A stretch of DNA of 64,000 nt from Hymenobacter qilianensis. GTDB taxonomy: Bacteria > Bacteroidota > Bacteroidia > Cytophagales > Hymenobacteraceae. Positions 1 to 10,365 of the stretch are shown here, piece by piece. The notes beneath the pieces are model-generated. The model ran no database searches, was not told the origin of the DNA, and worked only from the letters and a program-made list of their open reading frames with translations. How positions within the stretch are numbered: the stretch's first letter is position 1; every line of letters begins with the position of its first letter. A program made the position numbers and the translations under genes. The stretch covers positions 2,232,001-2,296,000 of the forward strand of contig NZ_CP060784.1 of the NCBI RefSeq assembly GCF_014489555.1, read 5' to 3'.

Positions 1-137
1 CATTAATCATCATGGTAGGCGTTGTATTAGACACGCTTAACCAGGTGGAAAGTTACTTACTCATGCGTCATTATGATGGTATGATGAAGACAGGTAAGTT
101 GAGAGGTAGATCGCAAAATGTAGCGATGGCTTCTTAA
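1..137 (+). CDS. secY: Protein translocase subunit SecY, C-terminal end (partial)
   Basis: Only the last 44 or so codons are present; the gene begins before the window. The open frame starts at position 3 and ends at the TAA at 135-137. It encodes a hydrophobic stretch ([11 protein letters not shown]) followed by [14 protein letters not shown] and a basic tail, which matches the last membrane helix and cytoplasmic tail of SecY, the channel subunit of the Sec translocon. Its place directly before map, infA and rpmJ is the usual end of the spc operon. The map start codon follows after three bases, so the two are probably cotranscribed. Confidence 0.9.
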   Translation, partial: LIIMVGVVLDTLNQVESYLLMRHYDGMMKTGKLRGRSQNVAMAS

Positions 138-140
138 GTC

Positions 141-911
141 ATGATCGTTTACAAGACTGAAGAAGAAATAGAACTTATTCGGGCTAGTGCGAAAGTTTTA
201 GCCCAAGCTCACGGAGAAGTCGCGAGCCTTATCAAAGAAGGCGTAACCACCCGCGAGCTGGATAAGCGTGCGGAGGAGTTTATTCGAGACAATGGAGGGC
301 AACCTTCTTTTAAAGGATATAACGACTTTCCTTTTAGCCTTTGCATATCACCTAACTCTGTCGTAGTCCATGGGTTTCCCAGTGATTACACGCTGAAAGG
401 CGGTGATATTGTTTCGATTGACTGTGGTGTATTCCTCAATGGTTATCACAGTGACAGCGCTTACACTTACCCAATCGGGGAGGTTGAACCTGAGGTTATA
501 GACTTATTAGCTCATACTAAACAGTCTTTGTATCTCGGTATCGAGCAAGCGGTGGCCGGCAACCGGATGGGTGATGTTGGCTATGCGATTCAAAGCTTTG
601 TTGAAAAGCAAGGCTATGGAGTCGTTAGAGAGTTAGTTGGTCATGGCTTGGGTAAGAAGCTACACGAGCGACCCGAAGTACCTAACTACGGTAAACGTGG
701 TTCAGGTCTTAAGTTGCAAACGGGGTTAGTTATTGCGATAGAACCCATGGTTAACTTAGGTGTTAAGCACATTGTCCAGGAGAAAGATGGTTGGACCATC
801 CGCACCAAAGACAAGAAGCCTTCAGCACATTTTGAGCATACAGTAGTTGTTAGAAAAGACAAGGCGGAAATTTTAACCTCCTTTGAGTACATAGAAAAAG
901 CCTTACAGTAG
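141..911 (+). CDS. map: Type I methionine aminopeptidase
   Basis: A cytosolic metalloenzyme that removes the initiator methionine from new proteins. The 256-residue product has the full type I pita-bread fold and all five metal ligands in context: Asp in SIDCG, Asp in HSDSAYTY, His in VGHGLG, Glu in AIEPM and Glu in FEHTVVV. It lies between secY and infA in the ribosomal protein operon, as in most Bacteroidota. The ATG at 141 is three bases after the secY stop, with no clear Shine-Dalgarno site. A second, divergent copy lies at 33156-33920. Confidence 0.97.
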   Translation: MIVYKTEEEIELIRASAKVLAQAHGEVASLIKEGVTTRELDKRAEEFIRDNGGQPSFKGYNDFPFSLCISPNSVVVHGFPSDYTLKGGDIVSIDCGVFLNGYHSDSAYTYPIGEVEPEVIDLLAHTKQSLYLGIEQAVAGNRMGDVGYAIQSFVEKQGYGVVRELVGHGLGKKLHERPEVPNYGKRGSGLKLQTGLVIAIEPMVNLGVKHIVQEKDGWTIRTKDKKPSAHFEHTVVVRKDKAEILTSFEYIEKALQ

Positions 912-915
912 CCTT

Positions 916-1134
916 ATGGCCAAACAATCCTCCATTGAGCAGGACGGAGTAATTCTAGAAGCACTCTCTAATGCGATGTTTCGTGTAGAGTTGGAAAACG
1001 GCCACCAACTGGTGGCCCACATTTCTGGGAAGATGCGTATGCACTACATTAAAATTCTGCCTGGAGATAAGGTGAAACTAGAAATGTCACCCTACGATCT
1101 GTCGAAGGGACGCATTGTTTACCGTTACAAATAA
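916..1134 (+). CDS. infA: Translation initiation factor IF-1
   Basis: A 72-residue single S1/OB-fold protein that binds the 30S A site with IF-2 and IF-3 during initiation. The sequence opens [11 protein letters not shown] and carries the family signatures [18 protein letters not shown] and [20 protein letters not shown]. Length is that of the family. It starts four bases after the map stop and precedes rpmJ, the conserved order. Confidence 0.98.
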   Translation: MAKQSSIEQDGVILEALSNAMFRVELENGHQLVAHISGKMRMHYIKILPGDKVKLEMSPYDLSKGRIVYRYK

Positions 1135-1146
1135 TTTACTGACGAC

Positions 1147-1263
1147 ATGAAAGTCAAAGCATCGGTCAAGAAGCGCAGCGTTGACTGTAAGGTAATTCGC
1201 CGCAAAGGCAAACTTTACGTCATTAACAAAAAGAACCCACGCTATAAGCAGCGTCAAGGTTAA
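1147..1263 (+). CDS. rpmJ: 50S ribosomal protein L36, zinc-free form
   Basis: A 38-residue basic protein from the ATG at 1147 to the TAA at 1261-1263. It starts [10 protein letters not shown] and ends NPRYKQRQG, which is diagnostic for L36. The zinc-binding L36 type has three Cys and one His. Here residue 11 is Ser, residue 14 is still Cys, residue 27 is Asn and the His position is Tyr, so a zinc ribbon cannot form. It lies in the standard infA-rpmJ-rpsM order. Confidence 0.96.
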   Translation: MKVKASVKKRSVDCKVIRRKGKLYVINKKNPRYKQRQG

Positions 1264-1285
1264 ACCATTCGTTTTAAAGAAGCAT

Positions 1286-1663
1286 ATGGCTCGTATTGCA
1301 GGGGTTGATATCCCGGACAACAAGCGTGGCGAAATCGCCCTCACGTACATTTTCGGCATTGGCCGTTCTTTAGCTCAGAAGATTCTTGGTCAAGCTGGTA
1401 TCTCTGTAGACAAGAAGGTTAAGGATTGGACGGAGGCTGAAGCCAGCGAAATCCGTGCTATCATCGCCGCCCAGCACAAGACTGAGGGTGTTTTACGCTC
1501 AGAAGTGCAGCTTAACATCAAGCGCCTGATGGACATTGGCAGCTACCGTGGGCTGCGTCACCGCAAGGGACTACCTGTCCGTGGACAGCGTACCAAGAAC
1601 AACTCGCGCACTCGTAAGGGTAAGCGTAAGACTGTTGCCAACAAGAAGAAGGCTACTAAATAA
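1286..1663 (+). CDS. rpsM: 30S ribosomal protein S13
   Basis: A 125-residue protein of the small subunit head that contacts the P-site tRNA and forms bridges to the 50S subunit. It begins [19 protein letters not shown], has the IFGIGRSLA helix-turn and the [18 protein letters not shown] segment, and ends in a lysine-rich tail. Position and length are as expected in the alpha operon. A hairpin lies between it and rpsK. Confidence 0.98.
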   Translation: MARIAGVDIPDNKRGEIALTYIFGIGRSLAQKILGQAGISVDKKVKDWTEAEASEIRAIIAAQHKTEGVLRSEVQLNIKRLMDIGSYRGLRHRKGLPVRGQRTKNNSRTRKGKRKTVANKKKATK

Positions 1664-1669
1664 CCAGTA

Positions 1670-1726
1670 GCGGAAATCGGTGCTTGCTTAGCATATTGAG
1701 CGGGCATCAACACCTTCCGCGTTTTT
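1670..1726 (+). terminator. Hairpin with T-run between rpsM and rpsK
   Basis: GCGGAA at 1670-1675 pairs with TTCCGC at 1715-1720, helped by GGTG/CACC inside, and GTTTTTG follows. It sits inside an operon, so it may act as a partial attenuator or simply be a structured spacer. The stem is interrupted and the loop is long, so the call is weak. Confidence 0.35.
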
Positions 1727-1737
1727 GCGATAACTAA

Positions 1738-2130
1738 ATGGCACAAAAGAGAAAAGACAAAGCCAAGAAGCGCGTTGTCGTTGTTGAGCAAGTAGGCCAG
1801 ATTCATATCAAGGCTTCCTTCAACAACATCATCATTTCCATCACCAACAATAATGGTCAGGTTATCTCCTGGGCTTCTGCTGGTAAGATGGGCTTCCGTG
1901 GCTCGAAGAAGAATACTCCATACGCTGCTCAGATGGCAGCTACGGATTGCGGTAAAGTTGCCCATGACTTGGGCATGCGCAAAGCTGAAGTATTTGTAAA
2001 AGGACCAGGCTCAGGTCGTGAGTCGGCTATCCGTACCCTCCAGAATGTGGGCATTGAGGTAACTACCATCCGCGACGTAACACCGCTGCCCCACAACGGC
2101 TGCCGTCCGCCTAAGCGTCGTCGCGTCTGA
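1738..2130 (+). CDS. rpsK: 30S ribosomal protein S11
   Basis: A 130-residue platform protein of the 30S subunit. Family signatures include [16 protein letters not shown] near the N-terminus, [19 protein letters not shown], and the C-terminal [19 protein letters not shown]. It follows rpsM by 74 bases and precedes rpsD. The ATG at 1738 is the only sensible start. Confidence 0.98.
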   Translation: MAQKRKDKAKKRVVVVEQVGQIHIKASFNNIIISITNNNGQVISWASAGKMGFRGSKKNTPYAAQMAATDCGKVAHDLGMRKAEVFVKGPGSGRESAIRTLQNVGIEVTTIRDVTPLPHNGCRPPKRRRV

Positions 2131-2141
2131 TATACTGAACA

Positions 2142-2175
2142 GGCAAAGCGTAGACTTAGTGTCTGCGGATTTGCC
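2142..2175 (+). promoter_or_regulatory. Stem-loop in the rpsK-rpsD spacer
   Basis: GGCAAAGCGTAGAC at 2142-2155 is nearly complementary to GTCTGCGGATTTGCC at 2161-2175, with a five-base loop. The 143-base spacer is long for this operon, and S4 autoregulates translation by binding its own mRNA in some bacteria. A leader role is inference from position; no T-run follows, so it is not a terminator. Confidence 0.35.
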
Positions 2176-2273
2176 CCCTGGTGTCGGGTTTCCGATGCGT
2201 ATGCACCTGCTGCAACGCGTCTGCGAGGCTCGACATTCGCGGTTCAACCCCTGCAAAACTCAACATCCTCGAA

Positions 2274-2879
2274 ATGGCACGTTATACCGGTCCTAAAACC
2301 AAGATTGCCCGTCGCTTCGCTGAGCCGATTTTCGGTCCGAGCAAGGCACTCAACAAAAAGAATTACCCCCCCGGCCAGCATGGTCGTGGTCGTCGCAAGA
2401 AACAGTCGGAATATGCTATCCAGTTGATGGAGAAGCAGAAGGTAAAGTACATGTACGGTGTACTTGAGAAGCAATTCGAAAACCTGTTCCATAAAGCTGC
2501 AGCACTTCCAGGTATTACTGGTGATAACCTGCTGGCTCTGTTAGAGTCACGTCTTGATAATACGGTTTATCGCTTAGGAGTAGCTCCTACTCGTCGTGCT
2601 GCTCGTCAATTGGTATTGCACAAGCATATCACTGTAAACGGTGAGGTAGTCAACATTGCGTCGTACAAACTGCGTCCTGGTGACATTATTGGCGTTCGTG
2701 AGAAGTCAAAGTCGCTGGAAACAATTACTACCAGCCTGAGTGCTCGTAATGCTCGCGCTTTCTCGTGGTTGGAGTGGGACGGCAAGGAAATGGTGGGCAA
2801 GTTCACCAATGCCCCCTCACGTGAGTTGATTCCTGAGAAGATCCAGGAGCAGCTGATCGTCGAGCTGTACTCGAAGTAA
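2274..2879 (+). CDS. rpsD: 30S ribosomal protein S4
   Basis: A primary 16S rRNA binding protein of the small subunit body, 201 residues. The start at 2274 gives the typical [15 protein letters not shown]; an open frame runs upstream to 2181 but that part does not resemble S4. An S4 RNA-binding domain follows at about residues 90-150 ([45 protein letters not shown]). It lies between rpsK and rpoA, the usual Bacteroidota order. Confidence 0.97.
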   Translation: MARYTGPKTKIARRFAEPIFGPSKALNKKNYPPGQHGRGRRKKQSEYAIQLMEKQKVKYMYGVLEKQFENLFHKAAALPGITGDNLLALLESRLDNTVYRLGVAPTRRAARQLVLHKHITVNGEVVNIASYKLRPGDIIGVREKSKSLETITTSLSARNARAFSWLEWDGKEMVGKFTNAPSRELIPEKIQEQLIVELYSK

Positions 2880-2932
2880 TCGCCTTTTGGCAATCTTCGT
2901 TTTTCCCTTGTTGTATTTTTAAAGCCCCACTT

Positions 2933-3922
2933 ATGTCAATCTTAGCTTTTCAAATGCCGGAGAAAGTTGTGATGGAGAAATCCGATGACTTTTACGGAAC
3001 GTTTGAATTCAAACCGCTGGAGAAAGGCTACGGCGTCACGATCGGCAATGCTTTGCGCCGTATCCTGCTGTCGTCGCTAGAGGGCTATGCCGTTACATCG
3101 GTTCGCACGCCCAGCGTGCTGCACGAGTTCATGACCATTGAAGGTGTGATTGAGGACATGTCCGAAATCATTCTAAACCTAAAGATGGTTCGCTTCAAAA
3201 AGGTAAGCGACGCTATTGAGGACAAAATCACCGTCCGCATCAAAGGTCAGGAAACATTCACGGCCGGCGATATCAATAAGTTCACCAATGGCTTCCAAGT
3301 TCTGAACCCGGAGTTAGTTATCTGCCACGTAGATACTAATACCGAACTGGAGTTTGAACTAGCCGTGCAGAAAGGTCGGGGCTATGTACCCGCCGAAGAG
3401 AATAAGCCTACCGATCAGGTATTCGGGCAAATTGCTATCGATGCCATCTTCACACCTATTAAGAACGTGAAGTATAGTATTGAGAACACCCGCGTAGAGC
3501 AGAAGACTGACTATGAGAAGCTTCTCATTGAGATTCAGACTGATGGCTCTATTCACCCAGAGGAAGCACTGAAAGGTGCTGCTAATATCCTGATTCAGCA
3601 TTTCATGCTGTTCTCCGACAATACAATGACCTTCGAAACGGCTAAGGCTGAAGAAGAGGAAACTGTAGACGAGGAGACACTGCACATGCGCAAAGTTCTG
3701 AAGACGCCATTGGCGGATATGGACCTGTCAGTGCGTGCTTACAACTGCCTCAAGGCTGCCGACATCAAAACGCTCGGTGACTTGGTACAGTTGGATATGA
3801 GTGACATGATGAAGTTCCGCAACTTCGGTAAGAAGTCGCTGACGGAGTTGGAGAATCTTGTTGAAGAAAAAGGTCTAAACTTCGGTATGGACCTGAGCAA
3901 GTACAAGCTCGACGAAGACTAG
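2933..3922 (+). CDS. rpoA: DNA-directed RNA polymerase subunit alpha
   Basis: 329 residues. The N-terminal dimerisation and assembly domain carries [17 protein letters not shown]. The C-terminal domain that contacts UP elements and activators starts near residue 250 ([36 protein letters not shown]). An acidic linker ([10 protein letters not shown]) joins the two. It follows rpsD by 53 bases and is followed by a terminator-like hairpin before rplQ. Confidence 0.98.
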   Translation: MSILAFQMPEKVVMEKSDDFYGTFEFKPLEKGYGVTIGNALRRILLSSLEGYAVTSVRTPSVLHEFMTIEGVIEDMSEIILNLKMVRFKKVSDAIEDKITVRIKGQETFTAGDINKFTNGFQVLNPELVICHVDTNTELEFELAVQKGRGYVPAEENKPTDQVFGQIAIDAIFTPIKNVKYSIENTRVEQKTDYEKLLIEIQTDGSIHPEEALKGAANILIQHFMLFSDNTMTFETAKAEEEETVDEETLHMRKVLKTPLADMDLSVRAYNCLKAADIKTLGDLVQLDMSDMMKFRNFGKKSLTELENLVEEKGLNFGMDLSKYKLDED

Positions 3923-3934
3923 TATTCAGACATG

Positions 3935-3990
3935 ATGGCTGAATTGTTGATGGCTCTATGCCTAAGCAGTTCAGCCATTATTTTTAATTT
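3935..3990 (+). terminator. Probable intrinsic terminator or attenuator between rpoA and rplQ
   Basis: ATGGCTGAATTG at 3935-3946 pairs with CAGTTCAGCCAT at 3967-3978, with one G-U pair. It is followed by TATTTTTAATTTTTTT. The 180-base gap before rplQ has room for a separate rplQ promoter. This suggests partial uncoupling of rplQ from rpoA. Confidence 0.55.
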
Positions 3991-4102
3991 TTTTCAGTGT
4001 GCCCGAGGTTGGGCGGTTCTAATGAGGTGGCTGCTAAAAGCGAGCCGCCCGCCGTGGTCGCCCAACGCAAGCACATACACCCCGCATACTCAAAATAACA
4101 AA

Positions 4103-4702
4103 ATGAGACACGGTAAAACCCTCAACCACCTAGGCCGCACGGCTGCGCATCGTAACTCGATGCTGTCTAACATGGCTTCTTCGCTGATCATGTATAAGCG
4201 TGTATCAACGACGGTAGCTAAAGCCAAAGCTTTGCGCAAGTTTGTAGAGCCTCTGCTGACTAAGGCGAAGAGCGATACTACGCACGCTCGTCGTATGGTA
4301 TTCGCGACTCTACAGAACAAGGAGTCACTAAAAGAGTTGTTTGGCGACGTAGCAGCCAAAATTGCTAACCGTCCTGGCGGCTACACTCGCATTATTAAGC
4401 TCAGCGAAAACCGTTTGGGTGACAATGCTGAGTTGTGCATCATCGAGTTGGTTGATTACAACGAGACGTTGCTGGAAGCTAAAAATGCTGGCGAAGCCAA
4501 GACGACAACTCGTCGCTCACGCGGCCGCAAGAAGTCGGCTACGGCCGGTGAAGGCGGTTCTTCGGCTGAAGTAGTATCTGAGCCTACAGCCGCTGCTCCG
4601 GTAGTAGCTACTGCTGCTCCTGAAGACACGCCTACGACGACCGTGAAGGAAGACGAGACGCGTGATGAAGCGAAAGCCAAAGACGAAGAAGCTGCTTCAT
4701 AG
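4103..4702 (+). CDS. rplQ: 50S ribosomal protein L17 with an extended acidic tail
   Basis: 199 residues starting at the ATG at 4103 ([18 protein letters not shown]), the canonical L17 N-terminus; the open frame upstream is not L17-like. The conserved core ends near residue 127 (ELVDYNE). After it comes a tail of about 65 residues rich in Ala, Glu, Thr and Lys. Long low-complexity tails on L17 are common in Bacteroidota. A strong terminator follows. Confidence 0.96.
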   Translation: MRHGKTLNHLGRTAAHRNSMLSNMASSLIMYKRVSTTVAKAKALRKFVEPLLTKAKSDTTHARRMVFATLQNKESLKELFGDVAAKIANRPGGYTRIIKLSENRLGDNAELCIIELVDYNETLLEAKNAGEAKTTTRRSRGRKKSATAGEGGSSAEVVSEPTAAAPVVATAAPEDTPTTTVKEDETRDEAKAKDEEAAS

Positions 4703-4720
4703 TCTTAAGATAACTAAGTG

Positions 4721-4754
4721 AAAAAGGGCGTACCATTTGGTATGCCCTTTTTTC
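4721..4754 (+). terminator. Intrinsic terminator after rplQ
   Basis: GGGCGTACC and GGTATGCCC form a nine-pair stem (one G-U) around an ATTT loop, with an A-run before and TTTTTT after. This ends the ribosomal protein operon. Confidence 0.88.
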
Positions 4755-4783
4755 GTTTGGGGGTTCTGGGGGGCAAATATTAG

Positions 4784-6187
<1,404 letters not shown>

Positions 6188-6231
6188 TTATTCAGATTGC
6201 GCTAATTCTTTCCTGATTAGCTAATACCAGC

Positions 6232-6272
6232 AAAACGGCACCATAGCTCCATAGGCTGTGGTGCCGTTTTTA
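6232..6272 (+). terminator. Intrinsic terminator after eno
   Basis: AAAACGGCACCATAGC pairs with GGCTGTGGTGCCGTTTT (small mismatch), loop TCCATA, followed by a short T-run. It ends only a few bases before a -7-like box for the next gene. Confidence 0.85.
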
Positions 6273-6273
6273 G

Positions 6274-6281
6274 TATATTTG
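6274..6281 (+). promoter_or_regulatory. Bacteroidota-type -7 box (TATATTTG)
   Basis: TATATTTG matches the TAnnTTTG consensus of primary-sigma promoters in Bacteroidota. It is five bases upstream of the ATG at 6287, which implies a leaderless or nearly leaderless transcript. No convincing TTG -33 box was found, so the call rests on the -7 match and position. Confidence 0.5.
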
Positions 6282-6286
6282 AGCCT

Positions 6287-6601
6287 ATGAGCTTTTCCGT
6301 TTTTCTTGCTTCCGCAGCGCGCGTTGTACGCAGCTTTTACTTTCTGACTGGGGTAAGCTTCTTAGTGTGGATGTTCGTTTTCGACGCCAACGACCTGCTT
6401 AAGCAGTATGATATGTATAAAAAATGGCGTGAGCTGCAAACGGAGAAGGAGTACTACCTGACCAACATTGAGACGGTGAAGAAGGAGCGAGCGGAACTGC
6501 TCAGCAGTCCAGAGCTATTGGAGAAGTTTGCTCGTGAGCGGTATATTATGAAGCGTCCCGGTGAGGATGTGTTCATATTAGTACCGCAGGAAGAGGAATA
6601 A
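6287..6601 (+). CDS. FtsB/DivIC-family septum formation initiator
   Basis: 104 residues with one membrane helix (about residues 13-30, FYFLTGVSFLVWMFVF) followed by a coiled coil (YKKWRELQTEKEYYLTNIE) and a short conserved segment ending in ERYIMKRPGEDVFILV. That layout is the FtsB/DivIC family, a bitopic divisome protein that pairs with FtsL and FtsQ. It comes directly after enolase. Its stop overlaps the next start by one base (TAATG), suggesting translational coupling. Confidence 0.85.
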   Translation: MSFSVFLASAARVVRSFYFLTGVSFLVWMFVFDANDLLKQYDMYKKWRELQTEKEYYLTNIETVKKERAELLSSPELLEKFARERYIMKRPGEDVFILVPQEEE

Positions 6602-7074
6602 TGCAGACGCCGATTATGGACAACTGCCACCCGCAAATGCGTCCTTGGCGCCTAGGGGGCAAATTAGTAGTATTAGCGCTACTGCTGCTACTGAGCCTGC
6701 CGGCAGCCGCTCAATCCTCTCAAATTCAGGTAGCCAGAGAGTTTCTGATTGCAGTGCTGCGCGGCGACAACTCCGCGGCATATAAGCTTCTGGCACCTGA
6801 AGTGAGTAATACTGTCTCAAAGAAGCAGTTTCGGGCAGCGGTGCGGCCCTTGTATGAGCAGGGGCGAGAGCTAGGTCGCCCAATCGCATTGTATAAGCTG
6901 GGCTTACGGCTAGGCGAAGAGGCACAACCTCGCTACTTCTATGCTTTCTCGTTCAAAAGCGACACGCTGCAGCCCACGCCGCGCGTCATGCTCGACGTTA
7001 CATTTCGGGATACTACGGCCATGCGTATTCTGAGCTTTGGTATGATTCCGGCCCCGCAGAGCAAGCGCAAGTAG
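6601..7074 (+). CDS. Exported protein of unknown function, about 157 residues
   Basis: I do not recognise a named family. There is a hydrophobic signal segment (LVVLALLLLLSLPAAAQ) ending at a likely signal peptidase site, then a compact domain of about 115 residues (VAREFLIAVLRGDNSAAYKLL...) reminiscent of NTF2-like or DUF3887-type folds. The start may be 6601, 6616 or 6637; 6637 gives the most typical signal peptide. It overlaps the FtsB-like gene by one base. It converges on the Hsp70 gene with only two bases between the stops. Confidence 0.7.
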   Translation: MQTPIMDNCHPQMRPWRLGGKLVVLALLLLLSLPAAAQSSQIQVAREFLIAVLRGDNSAAYKLLAPEVSNTVSKKQFRAAVRPLYEQGRELGRPIALYKLGLRLGEEAQPRYFYAFSFKSDTLQPTPRVMLDVTFRDTTAMRILSFGMIPAPQSKRK

Positions 7075-7076
7075 GG

Positions 7077-8942
7077 CTACTCGATTTTCTTGCCCGTCAT
7101 GGCCTGCTTAATGGAGATGTTCATTACGCGCTCGGCAAAAGGGCTGGTGAGGCCTTCCAGCTCATCTACGGCTTTTAGAATTGTGTCCTTATCCTGGGTA
7201 GTAAGGGCGTCTTTCAGATTCTGAACCGAGGCGGCGGTCAGCGTGATTTCGTCTTCGGTTAAGTACTGAGAGTTCTTATCGACAAAGCGTTCCACCTGAT
7301 AAATCATCTGCTCGGCTACGGTGCGCGCTTCGATTACCATGCGCGCAGTCACATCCTCACGTGCGTGGGTGAGGGAGTCCATGAGCATCTTTTCTACCTG
7401 CTCATCGGTGAGGCCGTACTGAGGCTTTATTTCGACAGCCTGATGGGTATTTGAGCGAAGCTCCAGAGCCTCTACTTTCAGAATGCCGTCGGCATTCAGA
7501 ATAAAGTTAACGTCGACTTTGGGCAAACCCGCGGGCATAGCCGGGATGCCGCGAAGATCAAACTCGGCCAGCTTACGATTTTCCTTTACTAAGTCGCGCT
7601 CACCCTGGTACACAGAAATTTTCAGATTCACTTGCCCATCGACGCTGGTCGTGTACTGGCGCCCAGCTTTGGTCGGAATCTTGGAGTTTCGGGGGATGAT
7701 GGGGTCCATGAGCCCGCCCAAGGTTTCGATACCCAGCGTGAGTGGTGTCACATCGAGCAGCAGAACATCCCGACGATTGCCACCCAATATGTCGGCCTGA
7801 ATAGCAGCTCCCAGGGCTACCACTTCGTCGGGGTTGAGTGAGCTGTTGGCCGGTTGCTGGAAGAATTCGGACACCGTATCATATACCAAGGGCACCCGCG
7901 TCGAGCCTCCTACCAACAGTACCGCGTCGAGGGCGCTGGGGGGCAATTTTGCGTCCGTTAGGGCCTGCTGGCAGGCGTTGATGGTACGAGCCACCAAGGG
8001 ACGTATCAGCTCATTAAACTCCGCTTTGGTAAGATGCACCTGACCCACACCCGGTAGATCGGCCGTGAATTCGTCGTGTTGGCTTAAGTGCTTTTTGGCT
8101 TGTTCGGCGGTTAGCCGGAGCTGTTGCTGAAGCTGCCCATCGGTGGCAGTAGCGAGCTGATCAGATAAGTTGTGCTGCTGAATCCAATGCTCACTTACCA
8201 GGCGGTCGAAGTCGTCGCCGCCAAGGTACGTGTCGCCGTTGGTGCTGAGTACCTCGAATATTCCCTGCTGAATGCGCAGAATGCTGATGTCGAAGGTGCC
8301 GCCGCCGAGGTCGTACACGGCGACGGTTTTCTCCTCATCGGGCGATAAGCCAATGCCGTAGGCCAGCGCAGCGGCGGTGGGTTCATTCACGATGCGTAGC
8401 ACTTCCAAACCAGCTAAGCGGCCGGCGTCGCGGGTGGCCTGGCGCTGCGAGTCGTTGAAGTAAGCCGGGACCGTGATTACAGCCTTATTAACGGGCGTTT
8501 TGAGCGCGTGCTCCGCGCGGGCCCGCAGCTCTTTCAGAATCTCAGCGGAGAGCTCGATAGGGGAATAAAAATGCCCCCCAACGCGGATTTTGACTAAGCC
8601 TTCCGAGTTATCATCAATGATTTTATAGCCCAGCTGTCCGGCGTGCTCCCCCAGGTCGCGGTACGATTTGCCCAGCAGACGCTTTACGGAGTAAATCGTG
8701 TTCTGCGGATCGGTGAGGAGATATTGCTTGGCGTCGGTGCCAACGATGGGATCATCATCGGCAGGGAAGTGAACTACGCTGGGCACAATGGTGCCGCGGC
8801 CCTGATCGTTGATGGCCACCGGCTGCCGGCCTTCGGGGTGAATGTAGGCCACTAAGCTGTTCGTGGTGCCCAGATCAATGCCAACGATGATTTCTTCCTG
8901 CTGAATACTCCCGGTAGAGAGGTTTATTGCGACTTTAGCCAT
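7077..8942 (-). CDS. hscA: Hsp70 chaperone, HscA-like
   Basis: An ATP-dependent chaperone of about 621 residues. The start at 8942 gives MAKVAINLSTGSIQQEE; an upstream in-frame ATG at 8981 is less likely. The nucleotide-binding domain has GIDLGTTNSLVAY, VYDLGGGTFDIS and LVGGSTRVPLV. The substrate domain resembles HscA rather than DnaK: LLLDVTPLTLGIETLGGLMD, a short FDLRGIPAMPAGLPK segment and QYGLTDEQV, with no long DnaK-type C-terminal tail. HscA matures iron-sulfur proteins with HscB and IscU, but no isc genes are adjacent, so the role is inferred from family only. Confidence 0.88.
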   Translation of the reverse strand: MAKVAINLSTGSIQQEEIIVGIDLGTTNSLVAYIHPEGRQPVAINDQGRGTIVPSVVHFPADDDPIVGTDAKQYLLTDPQNTIYSVKRLLGKSYRDLGEHAGQLGYKIIDDNSEGLVKIRVGGHFYSPIELSAEILKELRARAEHALKTPVNKAVITVPAYFNDSQRQATRDAGRLAGLEVLRIVNEPTAAALAYGIGLSPDEEKTVAVYDLGGGTFDISILRIQQGIFEVLSTNGDTYLGGDDFDRLVSEHWIQQHNLSDQLATATDGQLQQQLRLTAEQAKKHLSQHDEFTADLPGVGQVHLTKAEFNELIRPLVARTINACQQALTDAKLPPSALDAVLLVGGSTRVPLVYDTVSEFFQQPANSSLNPDEVVALGAAIQADILGGNRRDVLLLDVTPLTLGIETLGGLMDPIIPRNSKIPTKAGRQYTTSVDGQVNLKISVYQGERDLVKENRKLAEFDLRGIPAMPAGLPKVDVNFILNADGILKVEALELRSNTHQAVEIKPQYGLTDEQVEKMLMDSLTHAREDVTARMVIEARTVAEQMIYQVERFVDKNSQYLTEDEITLTAASVQNLKDALTTQDKDTILKAVDELEGLTSPFAERVMNISIKQAMTGKKIE

Positions 8943-9460
8943 GAATGCGAAGGACAACGCGCCGAAGCGGTAGATGAGCAAAGCGAATTTGCAGCTAGCA
9001 ACTAACTAGAACCGCTTTGGAGCAACAAAAGTAGATAAGAAATGTGGGCAGCCTTTGTTTACGCCTTCAGCGAAGAAGTGATAGTAAGATTGAGAAGGAA
9101 ATAAAATCCTTTCATGAAAACGGCCGCGCAACCCCAAACGGCTGAAATATGCGCTCTACATCGTCCAGACATTGTTTTTTACGGTAAGCCGCTTAACTTG
9201 TATAGAGTTACAGAGTGAGGCTGACCCATGAAAAGAGCTGGCTCGACGGTGGCATCCGAAGGTCGGAAAAACGTCTGATGATCGGCTAGTCAGGTAGGGA
9301 TGAAAGGCCTTAAGGGAATCAAAAAGGCCTTCGGGATGTTAAAACAACTCCTAATACTCTTAAATAAATAGCTATATCTTAAGGCTTTGCGTATAATAGC
9401 CTTTGTGTGAAGAAGGTAAGCTCTGCTTAGCTAAGTTACTCATCCTAAAGAACCAAGCAG
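8943..9460. other. Intergenic region with divergent promoters, no gene seen
   Basis: About 520 bases between the HscA-like gene (minus strand) and the L,D-transpeptidase gene (plus strand). I see no convincing coding frame, tRNA or terminator. It is long enough for two divergent promoters. Near 9384-9404 there is CTTTG followed by TATAATAGCCTTTG, a possible promoter for the plus-strand gene. AAAGGCCTT occurs twice at about 9304 and 9325. Confidence 0.5.
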
Positions 9461-10291
9461 ATGGAAAAGACCAGTGTAGTACATCGTCAGCGTTTGAAGC
9501 GCCGTGCCCGTCGGGTAGTAAGGCGCATGCTGCCCTTTATGGCTTCGCTGTTTATGGCCACCCCGCTGGCCACGCCCATCAAAAGCACTATGGCTAATGC
9601 GAAGGGCGTAGAGGTTAAAATGCCGACGGAAAAGGAAATGGAAGCTGCCTTTTTCGATCAGCGCATGCACGATCTTTACCGCGACCTGAACGTGGAGCAG
9701 CAGGGCTTACGCTTTGAAGTGTTTGAGAAAGCCATGACCGGCTACCTCAATCTTCGGAATGAAGACAAGCTCGGTGATAAGCAGCTTCTAACGGTTGTTG
9801 ACTTCGAAATGCCTTCTACCGAGAAGCGGTTGTGGGTACTGGATCTTGATAAGAAAGAAGTAAAGTTTAACACGCTTGTGGCTCATGGTCGCAACTCGGG
9901 CGAAAACCTGACCAGCACTTTCTCCAATGAGAACGAGTCGAACATGAGCAGCCTGGGCTTTTATGTAACTCAGGACGAGTATATCGGCAAGCATGGCCGC
10001 TCACTCAAGCTGGAGGGCGTAGATGAAGGCTACAACAACAATGCTCTGGCCCGCTCCGTCGTAATGCACGGCGCCGATTACGTGAGTGAGGAGTTTGTTC
10101 GTCAGTATGGTCGTTTGGGCCGCAGCCTTGGTTGCCCAGCTTTGCCCATGGACCAATACGCTCAGATTATTGATGAGGTAGGCGGCAAAACCTGCTTGTT
10201 CCTCAATGGTCCGGATGAGAACTACTCTTCTAAATACCTAAACCACGATGTGGCCTTATCCGCTCTGGTTAGTGCCAACCAAATGATATAA
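9461..10291 (+). CDS. Murein L,D-transpeptidase catalytic-domain protein (YkuD_2 type)
   Basis: 276 residues. A basic start and hydrophobic segment (MLPFMASLFMATPLATP, about residues 23-40) suggest export. The catalytic region carries LWVLDLDKKEVKFNTLVAHG, a conserved SVVMHGADYVSE and GRSLGCPALP with the predicted nucleophile Cys. Members cross-link or modify peptidoglycan stems through a Cys acyl-enzyme; for this subfamily the activity is inferred. It stands alone, with a bidirectional terminator after it. Confidence 0.85.
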   Translation: MEKTSVVHRQRLKRRARRVVRRMLPFMASLFMATPLATPIKSTMANAKGVEVKMPTEKEMEAAFFDQRMHDLYRDLNVEQQGLRFEVFEKAMTGYLNLRNEDKLGDKQLLTVVDFEMPSTEKRLWVLDLDKKEVKFNTLVAHGRNSGENLTSTFSNENESNMSSLGFYVTQDEYIGKHGRSLKLEGVDEGYNNNALARSVVMHGADYVSEEFVRQYGRLGRSLGCPALPMDQYAQIIDEVGGKTCLFLNGPDENYSSKYLNHDVALSALVSANQMI

Positions 10292-10304
10292 GGCTAGTCG
10301 CTCG

Positions 10305-10347
10305 ATAAAAAAGCCCCCAGAATTAGTTCTGGGGGGCTTTTTTGTGC
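10305..10347. terminator. Bidirectional intrinsic terminator
   Basis: AAAAAAGCCCCCAGAA and TTCTGGGGGGCTTTTTT form a strong stem with a short loop between convergent genes. The left arm has five C and the right arm six G, an imbalance consistent with a missing C in the sequence. Confidence 0.9.
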
Positions 10348-10365
10348 TGCATGTTGCGTCAGAGA

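Noticed and set aside
2230..2260. GGTTCAACCCC resembling a tRNA T-arm
   Set aside because: No acceptor stem, D-arm or anticodon arm can be built around it, and it lies in the spacer upstream of rpsD.
7074..7077. Two-base gap between convergent stops as a sign of a misassembled join
   Set aside because: Both genes have complete, family-typical ends, and close convergent spacing is common.
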